Shown here: piece by piece, positions 1-9,517 of the stretch
Numbering within the stretch: position 1 is the first letter of the stretch
Layout of the letters: each line of letters starts with the position of its first letter
Source: Mycolicibacterium komanii
GTDB taxonomy: Bacteria > Actinomycetota > Actinomycetes > Mycobacteriales > Mycobacteriaceae
Direction of reading: 5' to 3'
Length of the DNA: 59,032 nt
NCBI RefSeq assembly: GCF_001050035.1
Contig: NZ_CVTA01000019.1
Span: 1-59,032, forward strand
Made by a program: the position numbers and the translations under genes
Notes under the pieces: generated by a model
Seen by the model: only the letters and a program-made list of their open reading frames with translations
Database searches by the model: none
Told to the model about the DNA's origin: nothing

Positions 1-128
1 GGCTCGGGCTGGGCCTGGGCCACCGTCGGCAGCGCGAGCGCCACGGCGGTCGCCCCGGTCAGTGCCGCGGCCGCCAACGTCCTAGAGAGCCCCTTGCGCG
101 GGGATGTAATCGCGTCCGGCTGATCCAT
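1..128 (-). CDS. apa: Apa (alanine/proline-rich secreted antigen), N-terminal fragment
   Basis: Only the first 42 codons are in the window; the gene continues beyond position 1. The visible part is a signal peptide: a short polar N-terminus with a charged stretch (SPRKG near residues 9-13), a hydrophobic Ala/Leu/Val core, and a cleavage region ending VAQAQPE, after which the mature protein begins. It lies directly downstream of modC on the same strand, exactly where M. tuberculosis has apa (Rv1860) after modC (Rv1859). Apa is a secreted, mannosylated adhesin-like glycoprotein. The call rests on the signal peptide style and synteny, since the Pro/Ala-rich mature part is outside the window. The ATG at 126-128 has no good Shine-Dalgarno; a -10 element 7 nt upstream suggests a leaderless mRNA. 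Confidence 0.8.
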   Translation of the reverse strand, partial: MDQPDAITSPRKGLSRTLAAAALTGATAVALALPTVAQAQPE

Positions 129-135
129 GGGGAAG

Positions 136-163
136 AAACTACCGTGTTACCGCCGTGACGCAA
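136..163 (-). promoter_or_regulatory. Putative SigA-type promoter of apa, leaderless
   Basis: Reading the minus strand, TTGCGT (158-163) is followed after 16 nt by TAGTTT (136-141), and 7 nt later by the apa ATG. This matches a TAnnnT -10 with transcription starting at or next to the start codon. It would give apa its own transcript, separate from modBC. Confidence 0.5.
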
Positions 164-338
164 GTGTGAATTGCTAAGAATGTGCTTAATTGTGGCATAG
201 CTGGCGACCTGAAAGGCCGTGATAGCCACGCTGGGCATGATTTGCTGGCACCGTCGCATCCCCGCGCGTGCCGCGAGGTGGCCGAACCGCTGTCGGCGCC
301 GGTGATTCGACTGTGTTTCGCGGCGGCTCCGGGATCCG

Positions 339-1391
339 TTACTGGGCCGGATGCAGGGCGACCTCTTGGGCTTTGACCGCGAAGACCACCCGTTCGCCGG
401 GAGCGAGCCTCAGTTCGGCCGCGGAATCCGCGGTGATGTCGGCGGCGAGCCCGGGACCGCCGTCCGGCTGCTCCTCGGCCCGCACCCGGATGGCCGGGCC
501 GCGGCCGTCGAGTTCGGCGACGGTCACCTCCACGGTGTTGCGGGGGCTGCCGTGCGGCCGGTCGCGGTACACCGCGACCGCCGCCGGGTGGAACAGCGCC
601 ACCGCGGGCTGGCCCGCTTCTACGTCCGATGCCGCTTTCCCGTGCCACGCGACACCCCACTCGGTGACCAGGGCGCCGTCGTGGTCCGCCGTGCCGCGCA
701 CGAGGTTGACCCCCGCAAGTCGGGCCCCGAAGCCGCTCCGCGGAGAAGTCAATACCGTTGCGGCGGAGCCGGTTTCGACAATGCGGCCGGATTCGAGCAC
801 CAGCACCCGATCGGCGAGTGCGACCACGTCGAGCAGGTCGTGCGTCACCATCACGGCCGAACGCCCGTCGCGCGAGAGCACCCTGCGCAGCACCTTGCGC
901 ATCGCTGCGGCGGCCGCCACGTCGAGCCCCGCCAACGGCTCGTCGAGCAACAGCACGTCGGGTTCGGCCGCCAGAGCACGCGCCAGCGCGACGCGTTGCG
1001 CCTCGCCGCCGGACAGTTCGCGCGGCCTGCGAGCGGCCAGGTCCTCCGCATCGACCTCCGCGAGCCAGTGCTCTGGCCGCGTGCTGCCGGGCGGGAAGGC
1101 GACGTTGGCTGCGACGTCGAGGTGCGGAAACAGCAGCGGATCCTGCAGGAGCAGCCCCACGCGGCGGTCGTGGGTCGCGACGTGGACTCCGGCCGCCGTG
1201 TCGGTGAGCACCCGTTGCCCCACCCGCACGACGCCGTCGTCGGGCCGTATTAGCCCCGCGATCACATGCAGCGTCGTCGACTTGCCCGCGCCGTTGGGGC
1301 CGAGCACGGCCAACACCTCGCCGGCGGCGACGTCGAACGCGACGTCGAGACCGCGCCGCTCGACGACTGCGCGCACGTTGATGCCCGTCAC
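339..1391 (-). CDS. modC: ModC, molybdate ABC transporter ATP-binding protein
   Basis: ATPase that powers molybdate import with the ModB permease. The protein is 350 aa. The Walker A motif GPNGAGKST lies near residue 30, the ABC signature [15 protein letters not shown] near 130 and Walker B ([12 protein letters not shown]) near 150. A C-terminal TOBE/Mop-like regulatory domain follows (the region with [14 protein letters not shown]), as usual for ModC. The start is GTG at 1389-1391, overlapping the modB stop as GTGA, so the two genes should be translationally coupled. The open frame extends further upstream but that part overlaps modB in another frame. Synteny with Rv1859 supports the name. 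Confidence 0.93.
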   Translation of the reverse strand: MTGINVRAVVERRGLDVAFDVAAGEVLAVLGPNGAGKSTTLHVIAGLIRPDDGVVRVGQRVLTDTAAGVHVATHDRRVGLLLQDPLLFPHLDVAANVAFPPGSTRPEHWLAEVDAEDLAARRPRELSGGEAQRVALARALAAEPDVLLLDEPLAGLDVAAAAAMRKVLRRVLSRDGRSAVMVTHDLLDVVALADRVLVLESGRIVETGSAATVLTSPRSGFGARLAGVNLVRGTADHDGALVTEWGVAWHGKAASDVEAGQPAVALFHPAAVAVYRDRPHGSPRNTVEVTVAELDGRGPAIRVRAEEQPDGGPGLAADITADSAAELRLAPGERVVFAVKAQEVALHPAQ

Positions 1392-2191
1392 CGCGCACTC
1401 CACGCGCTGTCGCCCCGCAACCGTCGACTTCCCAACCCCAGCACCACGACCGCCGCCACCAGCACGAGCAACAACGACAGCGCCACCGCCGCGTCGGGGT
1501 CGCCCTCGCGCTGCAGGTAGATCTCCAGCGGAAGGGTACGGGTGACACCCTCGCGGGACCCGGCGAACGTCAGCGTCGCCCCGAACTCGCCGAGCGCACG
1601 GGCGAACGCCAGCACGGCACCGGACACCAGTCCCGGTGCCAACAGCGGGAGCGTGACGCGCCACCACACCCGCGAGGGCCGGGCGCCCAGCGTGGCGGCG
1701 ACGGTCTCGTAACCGGTCCCGGCCGTGCGCGCGGCCCCTTCGAGCGCGATGACCAGGAAGGGCAGTGACACGAACGTCTGCGCGAGGACGACGGCGGTCG
1801 TGGTGAACGCGATCTGAATGCCGGCCGCCTCCAGATACTCGCCGATCAGCCCGAGGCGGCCGAATGTGTACAGCAGGGCGATCCCGCCCACCACCGGCGG
1901 CAGCACCAGCGGCAGCAGGATCAGCGGTCGCGCGGCCCGCACCAGGCGGTTGTCGCTGCGCGCGAGGACCAGCGCCATCGGTACGCCGAGCAGAAGGCAC
2001 AGCACCGTGCTGGCCGTCGCGGTGCGCAGGCTCAGCAGCAGCGCGGCGACCGAGGACTCGCTGGTGATCAGGGCGAGGATGTTCGACCAGTCGACCCTGG
2101 TCGCGATCGCGACGAGCGGCAGCACGACGAACAGCGCGCCCGCCGCGGCGGGCAGATAGAGCCAGCGCGGCAGACCAGCCGGATTACTCAA
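1388..2191 (-). CDS. modB: ModB, molybdate ABC transporter permease
   Basis: Inner-membrane permease of 267 aa with about six hydrophobic segments. The binding-protein-dependent transport motif is visible as [20 protein letters not shown] followed by RVTLPLL (about residues 148-180). It partners the ModC ATPase encoded immediately downstream with a 4-nt overlap. The start is TTG at 2189-2191, chosen because GGGAGG lies 3 nt upstream (2195-2200) and no better start is nearby. In M. tuberculosis modA, the periplasmic molybdate-binding lipoprotein, sits immediately upstream of modB. Here only 131 nt separate modB from a divergent SDR gene, so modA is absent from the locus. Confidence 0.92.
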   Translation of the reverse strand: MSNPAGLPRWLYLPAAAGALFVVLPLVAIATRVDWSNILALITSESSVAALLLSLRTATASTVLCLLLGVPMALVLARSDNRLVRAARPLILLPLVLPPVVGGIALLYTFGRLGLIGEYLEAAGIQIAFTTTAVVLAQTFVSLPFLVIALEGAARTAGTGYETVAATLGARPSRVWWRVTLPLLAPGLVSGAVLAFARALGEFGATLTFAGSREGVTRTLPLEIYLQREGDPDAAVALSLLLVLVAAVVVLGLGSRRLRGDSAWSAR

Positions 2192-2322
2192 CGGCCTCCC
2201 ACCTCACAGGCCAAACCCTATGGGACATGGCCCTGCGCGCCGGTTTCGTGCTGTAGCTACTGTCCAGTAACATTGCGGGGAATCGCTGGGTTCAGCGTCG
2301 AACACTTCAGGAGGTCCTCGCG

Positions 2323-2994
2323 ATGGAGGTGCTCGTCACCGCAGGTGACACCGATCTGGGTCGCACGATCGCCGAAGGCTTCCGGGATGCCGGTCACCGC
2401 GTCGTGATCGCGGGCGCCCGCCGCGACGAGCTCGAAGTCGCCGCCAAGGAGCTCGACGTCGACGCGATCGTGCTCGACAACACCGATCCCGAGAGCCTCG
2501 AAGCGGCGCGATCGCAGTTCCCCCACCACCTCGACACGATCGTCAACGTGCCCGCGCTTGGTTGGGACGGCGGGGATCCGCGCACCTACTCGCTGTCCGA
2601 TCTGGCCAGGGCGTGGCGTGCGGCGCTGGATTCGACCGTGGTGTCCGCGGTGCTGACCGTACAGATCCTCGGCGACCACCTGCGCTCGGGCGGTTCGATC
2701 GTCAACGTCGTTCCCGAGAACCCGGCCGTGGGCAGCGCCGACGCGGCGATCAAGGCCGCGCTCGCCGACTGGACCGCCGGGCAGGCCGAGCACTTCGGCA
2801 CGCGCGGAATCACCGTCAACGCGGTGGCGTCCGGCCGCAGTGCCGAGCCCGGTTATGAAGGCCTGTCGCGCACGCCTCCGCCGGTCGCCGACGAGATCGC
2901 GCGCCTGGCGCTGTTCCTCACCACGCCGGCGGCGCGCCACATCACAGGCCAGATCCTGCACGTCAGCAAGGGTGCGCTCGCAAACTTCGGCTGA
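2323..2994 (+). CDS. SDR-family protein (Rv1856c-like), catalytic Tyr apparently lost
   Basis: A 223-aa Rossmann-fold protein of the short-chain dehydrogenase superfamily. The dinucleotide-binding turn is present in altered form (TAGDTDLGRTIAEGF, residues 6-20). The C-terminal SDR signature IAGxILxVSxG is recognisable as ITGQILHVSKG near residues 206-216. The active-site YxxxK region reads SADAAIKAAL: the Lys is kept but the Tyr position is not Tyr, so classical SDR catalysis is doubtful. AGGAGG at 2309-2314 sits 8 nt before the ATG and fixes the start. The gene matches M. tuberculosis Rv1856c in position and length. It is followed by an F420-type oxidoreductase and ndh on the same strand. 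Confidence 0.85.
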   Translation: MEVLVTAGDTDLGRTIAEGFRDAGHRVVIAGARRDELEVAAKELDVDAIVLDNTDPESLEAARSQFPHHLDTIVNVPALGWDGGDPRTYSLSDLARAWRAALDSTVVSAVLTVQILGDHLRSGGSIVNVVPENPAVGSADAAIKAALADWTAGQAEHFGTRGITVNAVASGRSAEPGYEGLSRTPPPVADEIARLALFLTTPAARHITGQILHVSKGALANFG

Positions 2995-3061
2995 TTATTC
3001 CGCTGTTCGCCCGGAGCTAAACGGGGTGACCGCTCCGCTTAGGTGTGGTTACGTGCTCCCC

Positions 3062-3991
3062 ATGACCATCAAACTCGGACTCCAGATCCCGAACTTCTCG
3101 TACGGCACCGGCGTCGCGGAGATCTTCCCCACCGTGATCGCGCAGGCGCAGGAAGCCGAGGCCGCCGGCTTCGACTCGGTCTTCGTGATGGACCACTTCT
3201 ACCAATTGCCGGGGCTCGGCACGCCGGATCAGCCGATGCTCGAGGCGTATACGGCGCTGGGTGGCCTGGCCGCCGCGACCGAGCGTGTCCAGCTCGGCAC
3301 CCTCGTCACCGGCAACACCTACCGCAACCCGACCCTGCTGGCGAAGGCGATCACGACGCTCGACGTGATGAGCCAGGGGCGTGCGATCTTGGGCATCGGC
3401 ACCGGTTGGTACGAGCTCGAGCACGACAGCCTGGGATACGAATTCGGCACCTTCACCGACCGTTTCAACAAGCTCGGCGAGGCGCTGCAGATCATCCTGC
3501 CGATGCTCGAGGGCCAGCGGCCGACGTTCGACGGCAAGTACTACCGGGCCAAGGAGGCGATGGCCGAGCCGCGCTTCCGCGACCACATTCCGCTGATGAT
3601 CGGCGGCAGCGGTGAGAAGAAGACCATTCCGTTGGCGGCCAGGCACTTCGACCACCTCAACATCATCGCCGGGTTCGACGAGCTGCCCCGCAAGGTGCAG
3701 GTGGTCAAGGAGCGCTGCGAGGAGATCGGGCGCGACCCCGCGACCCTCGAGACCAGCATGCTCGTCGTCGCGATCATCGACGAGAACATCACCGCCGACG
3801 TCATTCCCGATGACTACAAGCAGCAAGCCGTCTTCGGCAGCCCCGAGCAGGTCGCCGAGCAGATCAAGACGAAGGTTTTCGACGCCGGGGTCGACGGCGT
3901 GATCCTGAGCCCGGTGACGAGCCTCAACGGGTACCGGCCGGGCGGCGTCACTGCGGTGGGCGAAGCGCTTCGACCTGCGCTCGGGTTGTGA
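3062..3991 (+). CDS. LLM class F420-dependent oxidoreductase (Rv1855c-like)
   Basis: A 309-aa luciferase-like TIM-barrel protein. Typical features of the F420-dependent branch are visible: an N-terminal KLGLQIPNFSYG, then a VFVMDHFYQLPG segment, TERVQLGTLVTGNTYRNP near residues 77-94, the conserved LGIGTGWYELEH near 114-125, and FDGKYYRAKEA near 157-167. The substrate is unknown; such enzymes reduce varied compounds with reduced coenzyme F420. The ATG at 3062 aligns with the family N-terminus, whereas the frame extends upstream into non-homologous sequence. It corresponds to Rv1855c and sits 67 nt after the SDR gene. Confidence 0.9.
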   Translation: MTIKLGLQIPNFSYGTGVAEIFPTVIAQAQEAEAAGFDSVFVMDHFYQLPGLGTPDQPMLEAYTALGGLAAATERVQLGTLVTGNTYRNPTLLAKAITTLDVMSQGRAILGIGTGWYELEHDSLGYEFGTFTDRFNKLGEALQIILPMLEGQRPTFDGKYYRAKEAMAEPRFRDHIPLMIGGSGEKKTIPLAARHFDHLNIIAGFDELPRKVQVVKERCEEIGRDPATLETSMLVVAIIDENITADVIPDDYKQQAVFGSPEQVAEQIKTKVFDAGVDGVILSPVTSLNGYRPGGVTAVGEALRPALGL

Positions 3992-4126
3992 TCCGGGCCG
4001 GGGTTGGATGAAACCGGTGCTGGGGGGTGGGATATAACACAGCAAACCTGTTCCCCGATCCGGTGTTCAGGCGACTACCGTTACGGGTAGAGAATTGCAC
4101 GTGGAAGCACCGTCGAGGAGCCCGAT

Positions 4127-5500
4127 ATGAGCCATCCCGGAGCCACTGCATCTGATCGACACAAGGTCGTCATCATCGGGTCAGGGTTCGGTGGGCTGAC
4201 CGCTGCCAAGAAGCTCAAACGGGCCGACGTCGACGTCAAGCTGATCGCCAAGACCACCCATCACCTCTTCCAGCCGCTGCTCTACCAAGTGGCGACCGGC
4301 ATCATCCCTTCGGGTGAGATCGCGCCGCCGACGCGGATGATCCTGCGCAAGCAGAAGAACTGCCAGGTGCTGCTCGGCGACGTCACACACATCGACCTGG
4401 CCAACCGGACGGTTAAGTCGGAGCTGTTGGGCCACACCTACGTCACGCCGTACGACACGCTCATCGTCGCCGCCGGCGCGGGCCAGTCCTACTTCGGTAA
4501 CGATCACTTCGCCGAGTGGGCGCCGGGCATGAAGTCCATCGACGACGCCCTCGAGTTGCGTGCGCGCATCCTCAGCGCGTTCGAGCAGGCGGAGCGGTCG
4601 AGCGATCCGGCCCGGCGCGAGAAGCTGTTGACCTTCACCGTGGTGGGCGCCGGCCCCACCGGCGTCGAAATGGCCGGGCAGATCGCCGAATTGGCCGACC
4701 ACACGCTCAAAGGCGCGTTCCGCCACATCGATTCGACGACCGCGCGGGTGATCCTCCTCGATGCGGCGCCTGCGGTGCTGCCCCCGATGGGCGAGAAGCT
4801 CGGGAAGAAGGCGCAGACGCGGCTGGAGAAGATGGGCGTCGACATTCAGCTCGGGGCCATGGTCACCGACGTCGACCGCAACGGCATCACGGTCAAGGAC
4901 TCCGATGGCACCATCCGGCGTATCGAATCCGCGACGAAGGTGTGGTCGGCGGGCGTGGCCGCCAGCCCGCTGGGCCGCGACCTCGCCGAACAGTCCGAGG
5001 CCGAGGTTGACCGGGCCGGTCGCGTGCTGGTGCAACCTGATCTGACGCTGCCCGGACATCCGAACGTGTTCGTGGTGGGCGATATGGCGCACGTCGAGGG
5101 CGTTCCCGGGCAGGCGCAGGGCGCGATCCAGGGCGGCAGGTACGCCGCCAATGCGATCAGGGCCGAACTCAAGGGCGCTGATCCCAGCCAGCGCGAACCG
5201 TTCCAGTACTTCGACAAGGGTTCGATGGCCACGGTGTCGCGGTTCTCGGCGGTCGCCAAGATCGGCCCGCTGGAGTTCGGCGGCTTCATCGCCTGGTTGG
5301 CCTGGCTGGTGCTGCACCTCGTCTACCTGGTCGGCTTCCGTCGCAAGATCACCACGCTGCTGCACTGGACGGTGACGTTCCTGTCGACACAACGCGGAAA
5401 CCTCACCATCACCGAACAGCAGGCTTACGCCCGCACCCGGATCGAGGAGCTCGAAGAGATCGCCGCCGGGGTGCGAGACACGGAAAAAGTCGCCGGCTAG
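4127..5500 (+). CDS. ndh: Type II NADH dehydrogenase (NDH-2)
   Basis: A 457-aa flavoprotein that oxidises NADH and passes electrons to menaquinone at the membrane without pumping protons. The FAD-binding motif VVIIGSGFGGLTAAKKL is at residues 11-27. The second (NADH) Rossmann motif FTVVGAGPTGVEMAGQ is near 169-184. The FAD-domain segment NVFVVGDMAHVEG is near 312-324. The C-terminal half holds the hydrophobic membrane-anchoring stretch around FIAWLAWLVLHLVYLVGF. GAGGAG 8 nt before the ATG supports the start. Its stop overlaps the convergent ureD stop within a shared CTAG. Synteny with Rv1854c is exact. Essential or near-essential in mycobacteria and a drug target. Confidence 0.96.
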   Translation: MSHPGATASDRHKVVIIGSGFGGLTAAKKLKRADVDVKLIAKTTHHLFQPLLYQVATGIIPSGEIAPPTRMILRKQKNCQVLLGDVTHIDLANRTVKSELLGHTYVTPYDTLIVAAGAGQSYFGNDHFAEWAPGMKSIDDALELRARILSAFEQAERSSDPARREKLLTFTVVGAGPTGVEMAGQIAELADHTLKGAFRHIDSTTARVILLDAAPAVLPPMGEKLGKKAQTRLEKMGVDIQLGAMVTDVDRNGITVKDSDGTIRRIESATKVWSAGVAASPLGRDLAEQSEAEVDRAGRVLVQPDLTLPGHPNVFVVGDMAHVEGVPGQAQGAIQGGRYAANAIRAELKGADPSQREPFQYFDKGSMATVSRFSAVAKIGPLEFGGFIAWLAWLVLHLVYLVGFRRKITTLLHWTVTFLSTQRGNLTITEQQAYARTRIEELEEIAAGVRDTEKVAG

Positions 5501-6123
5501 AGCCGCGGACCCTGCCAGGTCGTCAGGCAGCCGCCCGCGGCCAACGCCAGCGGCGTGCCGGTGGTCCCGTTGTCGGTGTCGGGATAGCTCAACTCGCTGA
5601 TCGCGGCCATCGGTGTGTCGATCTCGTCGTCGGCGACCGATCCCCTGCCGAGCTCGATGCGGTGACGCAGCAGCGGTGCGCCGTCGACGTCGGCGTGCAG
5701 CGAGCCCGACCAGAAGCCCTGCCGCTCACCGGATCTGCCGATCTGCACCCGTTCACGCAGCTTCACGCGCCCGGATGCGCCGAGCTCCAGCCGGATCGAG
5801 CTGTGGTGTCGCGAGGCCGCGGCCACCACCGTGGGCTCGGGGTCGAGGTCCAACTCCCCGGCCACGTCGAGATCCCAGATCGCATGGGAGTCAGGAGTTT
5901 CCGCACCGGGCAGCGTCACCGTCGCCGCGGCCGTGCGTATCCGCAGTCGGGCGTCGGGCTCGACGACGATGCGGAAGTGCAGCACGTCTCCCCCCAGCGG
6001 CGTCGCCGCCGCCGACACCAGGTGAACGGTGTCGGTTCCGGTGAGCCGGGCCGCCAGCCCACCGGCGCATTCGATGCGCGGCCGGCGGTCCCGACGCGCG
6101 ACGATCAGCACCTCGGATCGCAC
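5497..6123 (-). CDS. ureD: Urease accessory protein UreD
   Basis: A 208-aa UreD/UreH-type chaperone that scaffolds UreF and UreG on apo-urease during nickel insertion. Family features include GGDVLHFRIVVEPDARLRIRTAAATV near residues 43-68 and VVAAASRHHSSIRLEL near 98-113. It is the last gene of the ureABCFGD operon. The GTG start at 6121-6123 overlaps the ureG stop by one nucleotide (TAGTG), implying coupled translation. Short members of about 208 aa are usual in mycobacteria (Rv1853). Confidence 0.92.
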   Translation of the reverse strand: MRSEVLIVARRDRRPRIECAGGLAARLTGTDTVHLVSAAATPLGGDVLHFRIVVEPDARLRIRTAAATVTLPGAETPDSHAIWDLDVAGELDLDPEPTVVAAASRHHSSIRLELGASGRVKLRERVQIGRSGERQGFWSGSLHADVDGAPLLRHRIELGRGSVADDEIDTPMAAISELSYPDTDNGTTGTPLALAAGGCLTTWQGPRL

Positions 6124-6797
6124 TAGACGGGCACCTGCAGCTGTTCGCGCACCCAGTTCAGCACCGGTGAGGCCGCGGGATCGTCGGTCAGCGAGATCAT
6201 CACGAAGGGCCGCTCACCGCGCACGGCCGCCGCGTCGCGCCGCATCACGTCGAGGTCCGCACCGACCATCGGGGCGAGGTCGGTCTTGTTGATCACCAAC
6301 AGGTCTGAGTAGGTCACCCCGGGCCCACCCTTGCGGGGAACCTTGTCGCCACCGGCCACATCGACGACGAAGATCTGGACGTCGACCAGGCCTGAGGAGA
6401 ACGTCGCCGTGAGGTTGTCACCGCCGGATTCGACGAGGATCAGGTCCAACCGGTCGTTCCCGGCGATGAGGTCGTCGATCGCATCGAGGTTGGCGGTGAT
6501 GTCGTCGCGGATCGCGGTGTGCGGGCACCCGCCCGTCTGCACCGCGGCGATCCGCTCGTCGGGCAACACGGCGTGGCGGCGCAGGAAGTCCGCGTCCTCG
6601 GTGGTGTAGATGTCGTTGGTCAACACCGCCAGCGACAGTTCCTCGCGAAGCTGCCGGCACAACGCCGCGACCAGTGCGGTCTTACCCGATCCGACCGGAC
6701 CGCCGACGCCGATACGCAGCGGCTCCCCCGGTTGGCGCGCACGCCTGGGCCGCTCGATGTGGTGGTGTGGTTCGCCGTCGATGAAATGCGGTGGCAT
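6123..6797 (-). CDS. ureG: Urease accessory GTPase UreG with His-rich N-terminus
   Basis: A SIMIBI-class GTPase of 224 aa that drives nickel delivery to urease. The P-loop GGPVGSGKT is at about residues 32-40. The invariant metal-binding CPH motif is in [13 protein letters not shown] near 86-98, followed by LVESGGDN and the guanine-specificity NKTD near 172-175. The N-terminus ([17 protein letters not shown]) carries a His cluster absent from UreG of ureE-containing operons. No ureE is present here, so this tail may store or relay nickel. GGAAAGGA lies a few nt before the ATG. Confidence 0.95.
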   Translation of the reverse strand: MPPHFIDGEPHHHIERPRRARQPGEPLRIGVGGPVGSGKTALVAALCRQLREELSLAVLTNDIYTTEDADFLRRHAVLPDERIAAVQTGGCPHTAIRDDITANLDAIDDLIAGNDRLDLILVESGGDNLTATFSSGLVDVQIFVVDVAGGDKVPRKGGPGVTYSDLLVINKTDLAPMVGADLDVMRRDAAAVRGERPFVMISLTDDPAASPVLNWVREQLQVPV

Positions 6798-6812
6798 GAC
6801 GTCCTTTCCGGG

Positions 6813-7448
6813 CTATGAGACGAAGAGCGGGCGATCGCGACGGTGGTGGCGCTCGGCCAGCACGTCGAGCAGCGGATCGGACAGGTCGGCCAGTTCCTTC
6901 GCGGCCGAGGCCGCCGTCTGATCGCACAGCGCCGACAGTTCAAAGGTGAGCGCCGCGACGTCGCCGGGATCGAGGGCGAGCAATCGCTGCGCGGCCGTCG
7001 CCGAATTCGTCATGGTGGTGTAGACGACCGAAAGCGCGGTCTGCTCGGCGGTCAGACCGGCCGCGCGGCCCGCCCATCCTGCCGCCACGGCGAGGTGTGG
7101 CGTCGCGCCGAGCGCCTGCCAGTCTTCGTCGGGCCACACCCGCCGGGCCAGCCGGAGGAGGCCTCGGCCCTGCGCGCGCGACGCCTGGCGGGCTGCGGGT
7201 GCCGGTGTGCGAGCGTCGGTTTCGAGGTCGGCCCGGGCCGGAGTGAGCGTCCCGGTGTGCACCGCCGCGGCCAGTGAGGCGGTGACGAGTCCCTGGGTGC
7301 GGATGCGGCGACGCAGGTAGGCCCGCAGCGTGGTCAGGTCGGCGACCAGTCCGCTGGTGACCGCCTCCTCGACACCGCCGGAGTGCACGTGCCCGCCGGT
7401 CGGCAGCCGCGAGTCAGCGAGCGCGAGAAGCGTGGTCAGGTTCGTCAT
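6813..7448 (-). CDS. ureF: Urease accessory protein UreF
   Basis: A 211-aa all-helical UreF, the GTPase-modulating partner in the UreDFG nickel-insertion complex. The N-terminal signature LADSRLPTGGHVHSGGVEEAV (residues 8-28) is typical. The ATG at 7446-7448 begins 2 nt after the ureC stop and gives the same length as M. tuberculosis UreF. The reading frame is open far upstream but that part lies within ureC in another frame, so it was not included. Confidence 0.93.
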   Translation of the reverse strand: MTNLTTLLALADSRLPTGGHVHSGGVEEAVTSGLVADLTTLRAYLRRRIRTQGLVTASLAAAVHTGTLTPARADLETDARTPAPAARQASRAQGRGLLRLARRVWPDEDWQALGATPHLAVAAGWAGRAAGLTAEQTALSVVYTTMTNSATAAQRLLALDPGDVAALTFELSALCDQTAASAAKELADLSDPLLDVLAERHHRRDRPLFVS

Positions 7449-7450
7449 CG

Positions 7451-9184
7451 TCAGAAGAGGAAATACCGTTGCGCCATCGGCAGTTCGGTCGCCGGTTGCT
7501 CCTGCCACACGTCGCCGTCTATGCGAACGGTGAACGTGTCGGGGTCGACCTCGATGCTCGGCAGCGCGTCGTTGAGAGGCATATCGGCTTTGCCGACCTT
7601 GCGAACATCCTTGACCGGGACGAGGCGCCGCTTCACGTCGATCCGATCGGCGAGTCCGTCGTCGAGGGCCTGCTGCGAGACGAAGTGCACGGAGGTGGCG
7701 GCGGCGGCCGACGGCGCGGCGCCGAACATCGGACGCGGCAGCACCGGCTGCGGGGTCGGGATCGACGCGTTGGCGTCTCCCATTGCGGCCCAGGCGATCA
7801 TGCCGCCCTTGAGGACGGCGTGCGGCCGCACCCCGAAGAACGCGGGCTCCCACAAGACCAGGTCGGCGAGCTTGCCCACCTCGATCGATCCGATCTCACC
7901 GTCGAGACCGTGCGCGATCGCCGGGCAGATCGTGTACTTGGCGACGTAGCGGCGCGCGCGGTGATTGTCGGACTGCTTCGGTCCGGTCGGGTCGGCGTCG
8001 AGGGCTCCGCGTCTGCGCTTCATGACATGCGCGGTCTGCCATGTGCGGATGACGACCTCGCCGATGCGGCCCATCGCCTGGGCGTCGCTGCCGATCATCG
8101 AGATCGCGCCGATGTCGTGTAACAGGTCTTCGGCGGCGATGGTGGAGGGCCGGATGCGGCTCTCGGCGAACGCGAGATCCTCGGGGACGCTGGGGTTGAG
8201 GTGGTGGCACACCATCAACATGTCGAGGTGCTCGTCGAGCGTGTTGACCGTGTGCGGTCGCGTCGGGTTGGTCGAACTCGGCAGCACGTGTGGTTGTGCG
8301 GCGACGGTGATGATGTCGGGTGCGTGTCCGCCACCCGCGCCCTCGGTGTGGTACGCGTGGATCGACCGGCCGGCGATCGCGCCGACGGTGTCCTCCACGA
8401 ACCCCGCCTCGTTGAGGGTGTCCGAATGCAGTGCGACCTGGACACCTGATGCGTCGGCCACGGTGAGGCAGGCGTCGATCGCCGCGGGCGTGCTGCCCCA
8501 GTCCTCGTGCAGCTTGAATCCCGAAGCGCCGCCGCGTAACTGCTCCCACATGGCCTCGGCGCTGACGGTATTGCCCTTGCCCAGCAGCGCGATGTTCATC
8601 GGCCAGGAGTCCAGCGACTCGAGCATGCGGGCCAGATGCCATGCGCCGGGGGTGACGGTGGTGGCCTTGCTGCCCTCCGCGGGACCGGTTCCGCCGCCGA
8701 TCATCGTGGTGATGCCACCGCCGAGCGCCTCCGCCATCGTCTGCGGGCAGATGAGATGCACGTGGCAGTCGATACCACCGGCGGTGACGATGCGGCCGTT
8801 GCCCCCGATGATCTCTGTCGAGGGCCCCACGACGAGGTCGGGATGCACGCCCGACATGATGTCCGGGTTGCCGGCCTTACCGATCGCGGTGATCCGGCCG
8901 TCGCGAATACCGATGTCGGCCTTGATGATTCCCCAGTAATCGAGGATCACCACCCCGGTGATGACGGTGTCGGGAGCCCCGTCCGCACGCGTCGCGCGGC
9001 CCTGGCCCATCGACTCACGCAGCACCTTGCCACCGCCGAAGACGGCCTCGTCGCCGGCGAATTCCGCTCCCCCGCTGCGATCCTCGGTGATCTCGATGAA
9101 CAGGTCGGTGTCGGCCAGCCGGATCCGGTCACCGGTCGTGGGCCCGAACAGTGCACCGTATCTGGCACGCGGCAACCGTGTCAT
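7451..9184 (-). CDS. ureC: Urease alpha subunit UreC
   Basis: Catalytic subunit (577 aa) that hydrolyses urea to ammonia and carbamate at a dinickel centre. Visible metal ligands include the HxH of [12 protein letters not shown] near residue 140 and the carbamylated Lys in [12 protein letters not shown] (Lys224). Other landmarks are [16 protein letters not shown] and the mobile-flap region [20 protein letters not shown] around residue 320. Size and motifs are complete, so the enzyme should be active. It lies in the order ureA-ureB-ureC-ureF-ureG-ureD with 9 nt to ureB. Confidence 0.97.
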   Translation of the reverse strand: MTRLPRARYGALFGPTTGDRIRLADTDLFIEITEDRSGGAEFAGDEAVFGGGKVLRESMGQGRATRADGAPDTVITGVVILDYWGIIKADIGIRDGRITAIGKAGNPDIMSGVHPDLVVGPSTEIIGGNGRIVTAGGIDCHVHLICPQTMAEALGGGITTMIGGGTGPAEGSKATTVTPGAWHLARMLESLDSWPMNIALLGKGNTVSAEAMWEQLRGGASGFKLHEDWGSTPAAIDACLTVADASGVQVALHSDTLNEAGFVEDTVGAIAGRSIHAYHTEGAGGGHAPDIITVAAQPHVLPSSTNPTRPHTVNTLDEHLDMLMVCHHLNPSVPEDLAFAESRIRPSTIAAEDLLHDIGAISMIGSDAQAMGRIGEVVIRTWQTAHVMKRRRGALDADPTGPKQSDNHRARRYVAKYTICPAIAHGLDGEIGSIEVGKLADLVLWEPAFFGVRPHAVLKGGMIAWAAMGDANASIPTPQPVLPRPMFGAAPSAAAATSVHFVSQQALDDGLADRIDVKRRLVPVKDVRKVGKADMPLNDALPSIEVDPDTFTVRIDGDVWQEQPATELPMAQRYFLF

Positions 9185-9194
9185 CGGGCTCCTC

Positions 9195-9509
9195 TCATCG
9201 CGGGTCCAGCCGGCCGGGCGGGTCCAGGCTCAAGCCGTACACCTCGCGCGAGCCGCCGAGCGGAACGAGCGAGACAGTCTGGGCCACACCGGGTTCGAAC
9301 CGCGCCGCGGTGCCCGCGGGGATGTCGAGCCGATGGCCGTGTGCGGCGGCACGGTCGAAGGACAGCGCGGCGTTGGCCTGCGGCAGGTGTACGTGGCTGC
9401 CCACCTGCACCGGCCGGTCCCCGGTGTTGACTATCTCCATCGCGAGCCGCGGGGCACCTGGATTGATCTCGATATCGCCGTCCCCGTACAGGATCTCGCC
9501 GGGCACCAT
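9195..9509 (-). CDS. ureB: Urease beta subunit UreB
   Basis: Small structural subunit of urease. The segment [22 protein letters not shown] (with the beta-subunit GSHxH motif) and the [19 protein letters not shown] stretch are diagnostic. I chose ATG 9507-9509, which gives 104 aa as in M. tuberculosis UreB (MxPGEI start). A GTG at 9519-9521, overlapping the ureA stop as GTGA, would add four residues and is a real alternative because it allows translational coupling. Neither start has an obvious Shine-Dalgarno. Confidence 0.93.
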   Translation of the reverse strand: MVPGEILYGDGDIEINPGAPRLAMEIVNTGDRPVQVGSHVHLPQANAALSFDRAAAHGHRLDIPAGTAARFEPGVAQTVSLVPLGGSREVYGLSLDPPGRLDPR

Positions 9510-9517
9510 CGATTCGG

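Noticed and set aside
139..1548. Long open frames on both strands over modC (469 aa minus, 425 aa plus)
   Set aside because: They are Arg/Ala-rich shadow frames created by high-GC codon use. modC has clear ABC motifs in its own frame and the shadows match no family.
3043..3061. Iron-box-like TTAGGTGTGGTTACG before the LLM gene
   Set aside because: Only about 10 of 19 positions match the IdeR consensus and the second half-site is missing.
4004..4038. TTGGAT ... TATAAC promoter before ndh
   Set aside because: The spacer is 23 nt, too long for a normal SigA promoter. The -10 alone might still be used, but I could not support it.
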